A stretch of DNA of 64,000 nt from Candidatus Neomarinimicrobiota bacterium. Its GTDB lineage: Bacteria; Fidelibacterota; JAANXI01. The notes under the pieces were generated by a model that saw only the letters and a program-made list of their open reading frames with translations, ran no database searches and was not told where the DNA came from. The DNA lies in assembly GCA_021734025.1 (NCBI GenBank), contig JAIPJS010000016.1, positions 22,091 through 86,090 of the forward strand, in the 5' to 3' direction. Positions 63,482-64,000 of the stretch are shown here, in pieces. The position numbers and the translations under genes were made by a program. Every line of letters begins with the position of its first letter. The stretch's first letter is position 1.

Positions 63482-64000
63482 TTACTTCAGCAACAGCATC
63501 CGTCCAACCTGCGAAAACTGTTGATCACTTACGAGGCTTTGGCTGGTCATCCGGTATAAATAAATACCTGAAGGAAGAGTACTACCATTAAACTCCACGG
63601 TATAGTATCCCGCATCCATATTGGTATTCACGAGCTCTTCCACCAGACGCCCAGACAAATCGTAAACCTTAATATTGACTGTGCTTTGTTCTGGAATTCC
63701 ATATCGAATCGAAGTCGCCGGATTGAAAGGATTAGGATAATTCTCTAGCAGTGTAAATGATTCAGGAGATTCTCCATGATTCGGTTCAGGATTAGGTGTC
63801 TCCTCTTTATTTCCCCCATTACCACCTTCACTACTAAAGATTGACTCCATCACAGCCAATTGGTAATTTCCAATAGTTAGTTGGAATTTGTTGAGAGAGA
63901 TTCATGCGGCTGCCGCAATGGTTTGGTTCGTGTCTTGCGTATTATTTTCTTCCTCAAGCGCTTTCTTTACGGCCGTCTGGAGGGTATCTAAGTCGCGATA
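63482..64000 (-). pseudogene. 3' part of an exported-protein gene with sorting domain, interrupted by TGA
   Basis: From the window edge one minus-strand frame reads YRDLDTLQTAVKKALEEENN ... TIAAAA, a TGA at 63902-63904, then ISLNKFQLTIGNYQLAVMES and on to the sorting domain (FTLLENYPNPFNPATSIRYG, ending GRMLLLK). The two parts share frame and fit one protein. The TGA may be a mutated Trp codon or mark the end of a separate upstream gene; no Cys is expected there, so Sec is unlikely. The last part alone could start at an internal Met (63859 or 63847) but has no signal peptide, so it would be a non-exported tail. Confidence 0.55.

Overview
The window looks like a chromosomal segment of a Gram-negative bacterium from the FCB-type branch (Calditrichota, Marinimicrobia, KSB1 or Balneolia-like). 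The evidence is several exported proteins ending in Por/type IX-style C-terminal sorting domains (NYPNPFNPAT...KKMVYMK), TonB-dependent receptors with N-terminal carboxypeptidase-like domains, many lipoproteins, and a B12-dependent ribonucleotide reductase. The sequence alone does not fix the phylum. There are no rRNA genes and no CRISPR array. Two intact tRNA genes and one tRNA 3' fragment are present.

Layout. 0-6 kb: a flippase-like membrane protein cut by the window edge, an aminotransferase, and a SulP-rhodanese/GlpX pair. 6.5-11.3 kb: a histidine-degradation operon (unknown protein, hutU, hutI, hutG). 11.3-17.5 kb: a scar region holding an orphan sorting-domain tail, a truncated DUF5131 gene abutting a tRNA 3' fragment, TCGACA repeats, a Fic protein, an ArdC-like remnant, an intact FG-GAP exported protein and a second orphan sorting domain. 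17.5-25 kb: a thiol/sulfur redox island (two DsrE-family proteins, peroxiredoxin-like protein, FAD disulfide reductase, DUF302 protein, UBP zinc finger). Inside it, two consecutive small genes (18203-18565 and 18583-18828) each carry an in-frame TGA exactly where the first Cys of a CxxC motif is expected, each followed by a bSECIS-like hairpin. I read this as a selenoprotein operon that standard gene calling would truncate. 25.7-33.1 kb: an envelope operon of paralogous lipoproteins, a TonB receptor and a beta-propeller lipoprotein.

33.4-37.4 kb: an anti-sigma/ECF sigma pair and a sigma-54 enhancer-binding regulator. The regulator is divergent from a three-gene membrane-protein operon, and the gap holds three copies of a palindromic site plus a good -24/-12 promoter, so the whole circuit is readable. 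37.5-41 kb: a CPBP protease and a second TonB receptor. 41-51 kb: tRNA(CAT), a LamG lipoprotein, dnaG, mutS2, cvpA and yqeY-like genes, glgC and a PAP2-like protein. A GxxExxY nuclease gene with flanking inverted repeats sits between mutS2 and dnaG like a small mobile cassette. 51.9-61 kb: nrdJ, hemF, an EamA transporter, ackA and a 3-hydroxyacyl-CoA dehydrogenase, separated by odd mosaic low-complexity spacers. 61-64 kb: tRNA-Lys(CTT), a divergent pair of small genes, a small secreted protein, and the 3' end of an exported-protein gene that is interrupted by TGA and runs off the window.

Dispersed palindromic repeats with GTAGAGAC arms, and a separate 55-bp repeat present in two inverted copies, mark many intergenic gaps.
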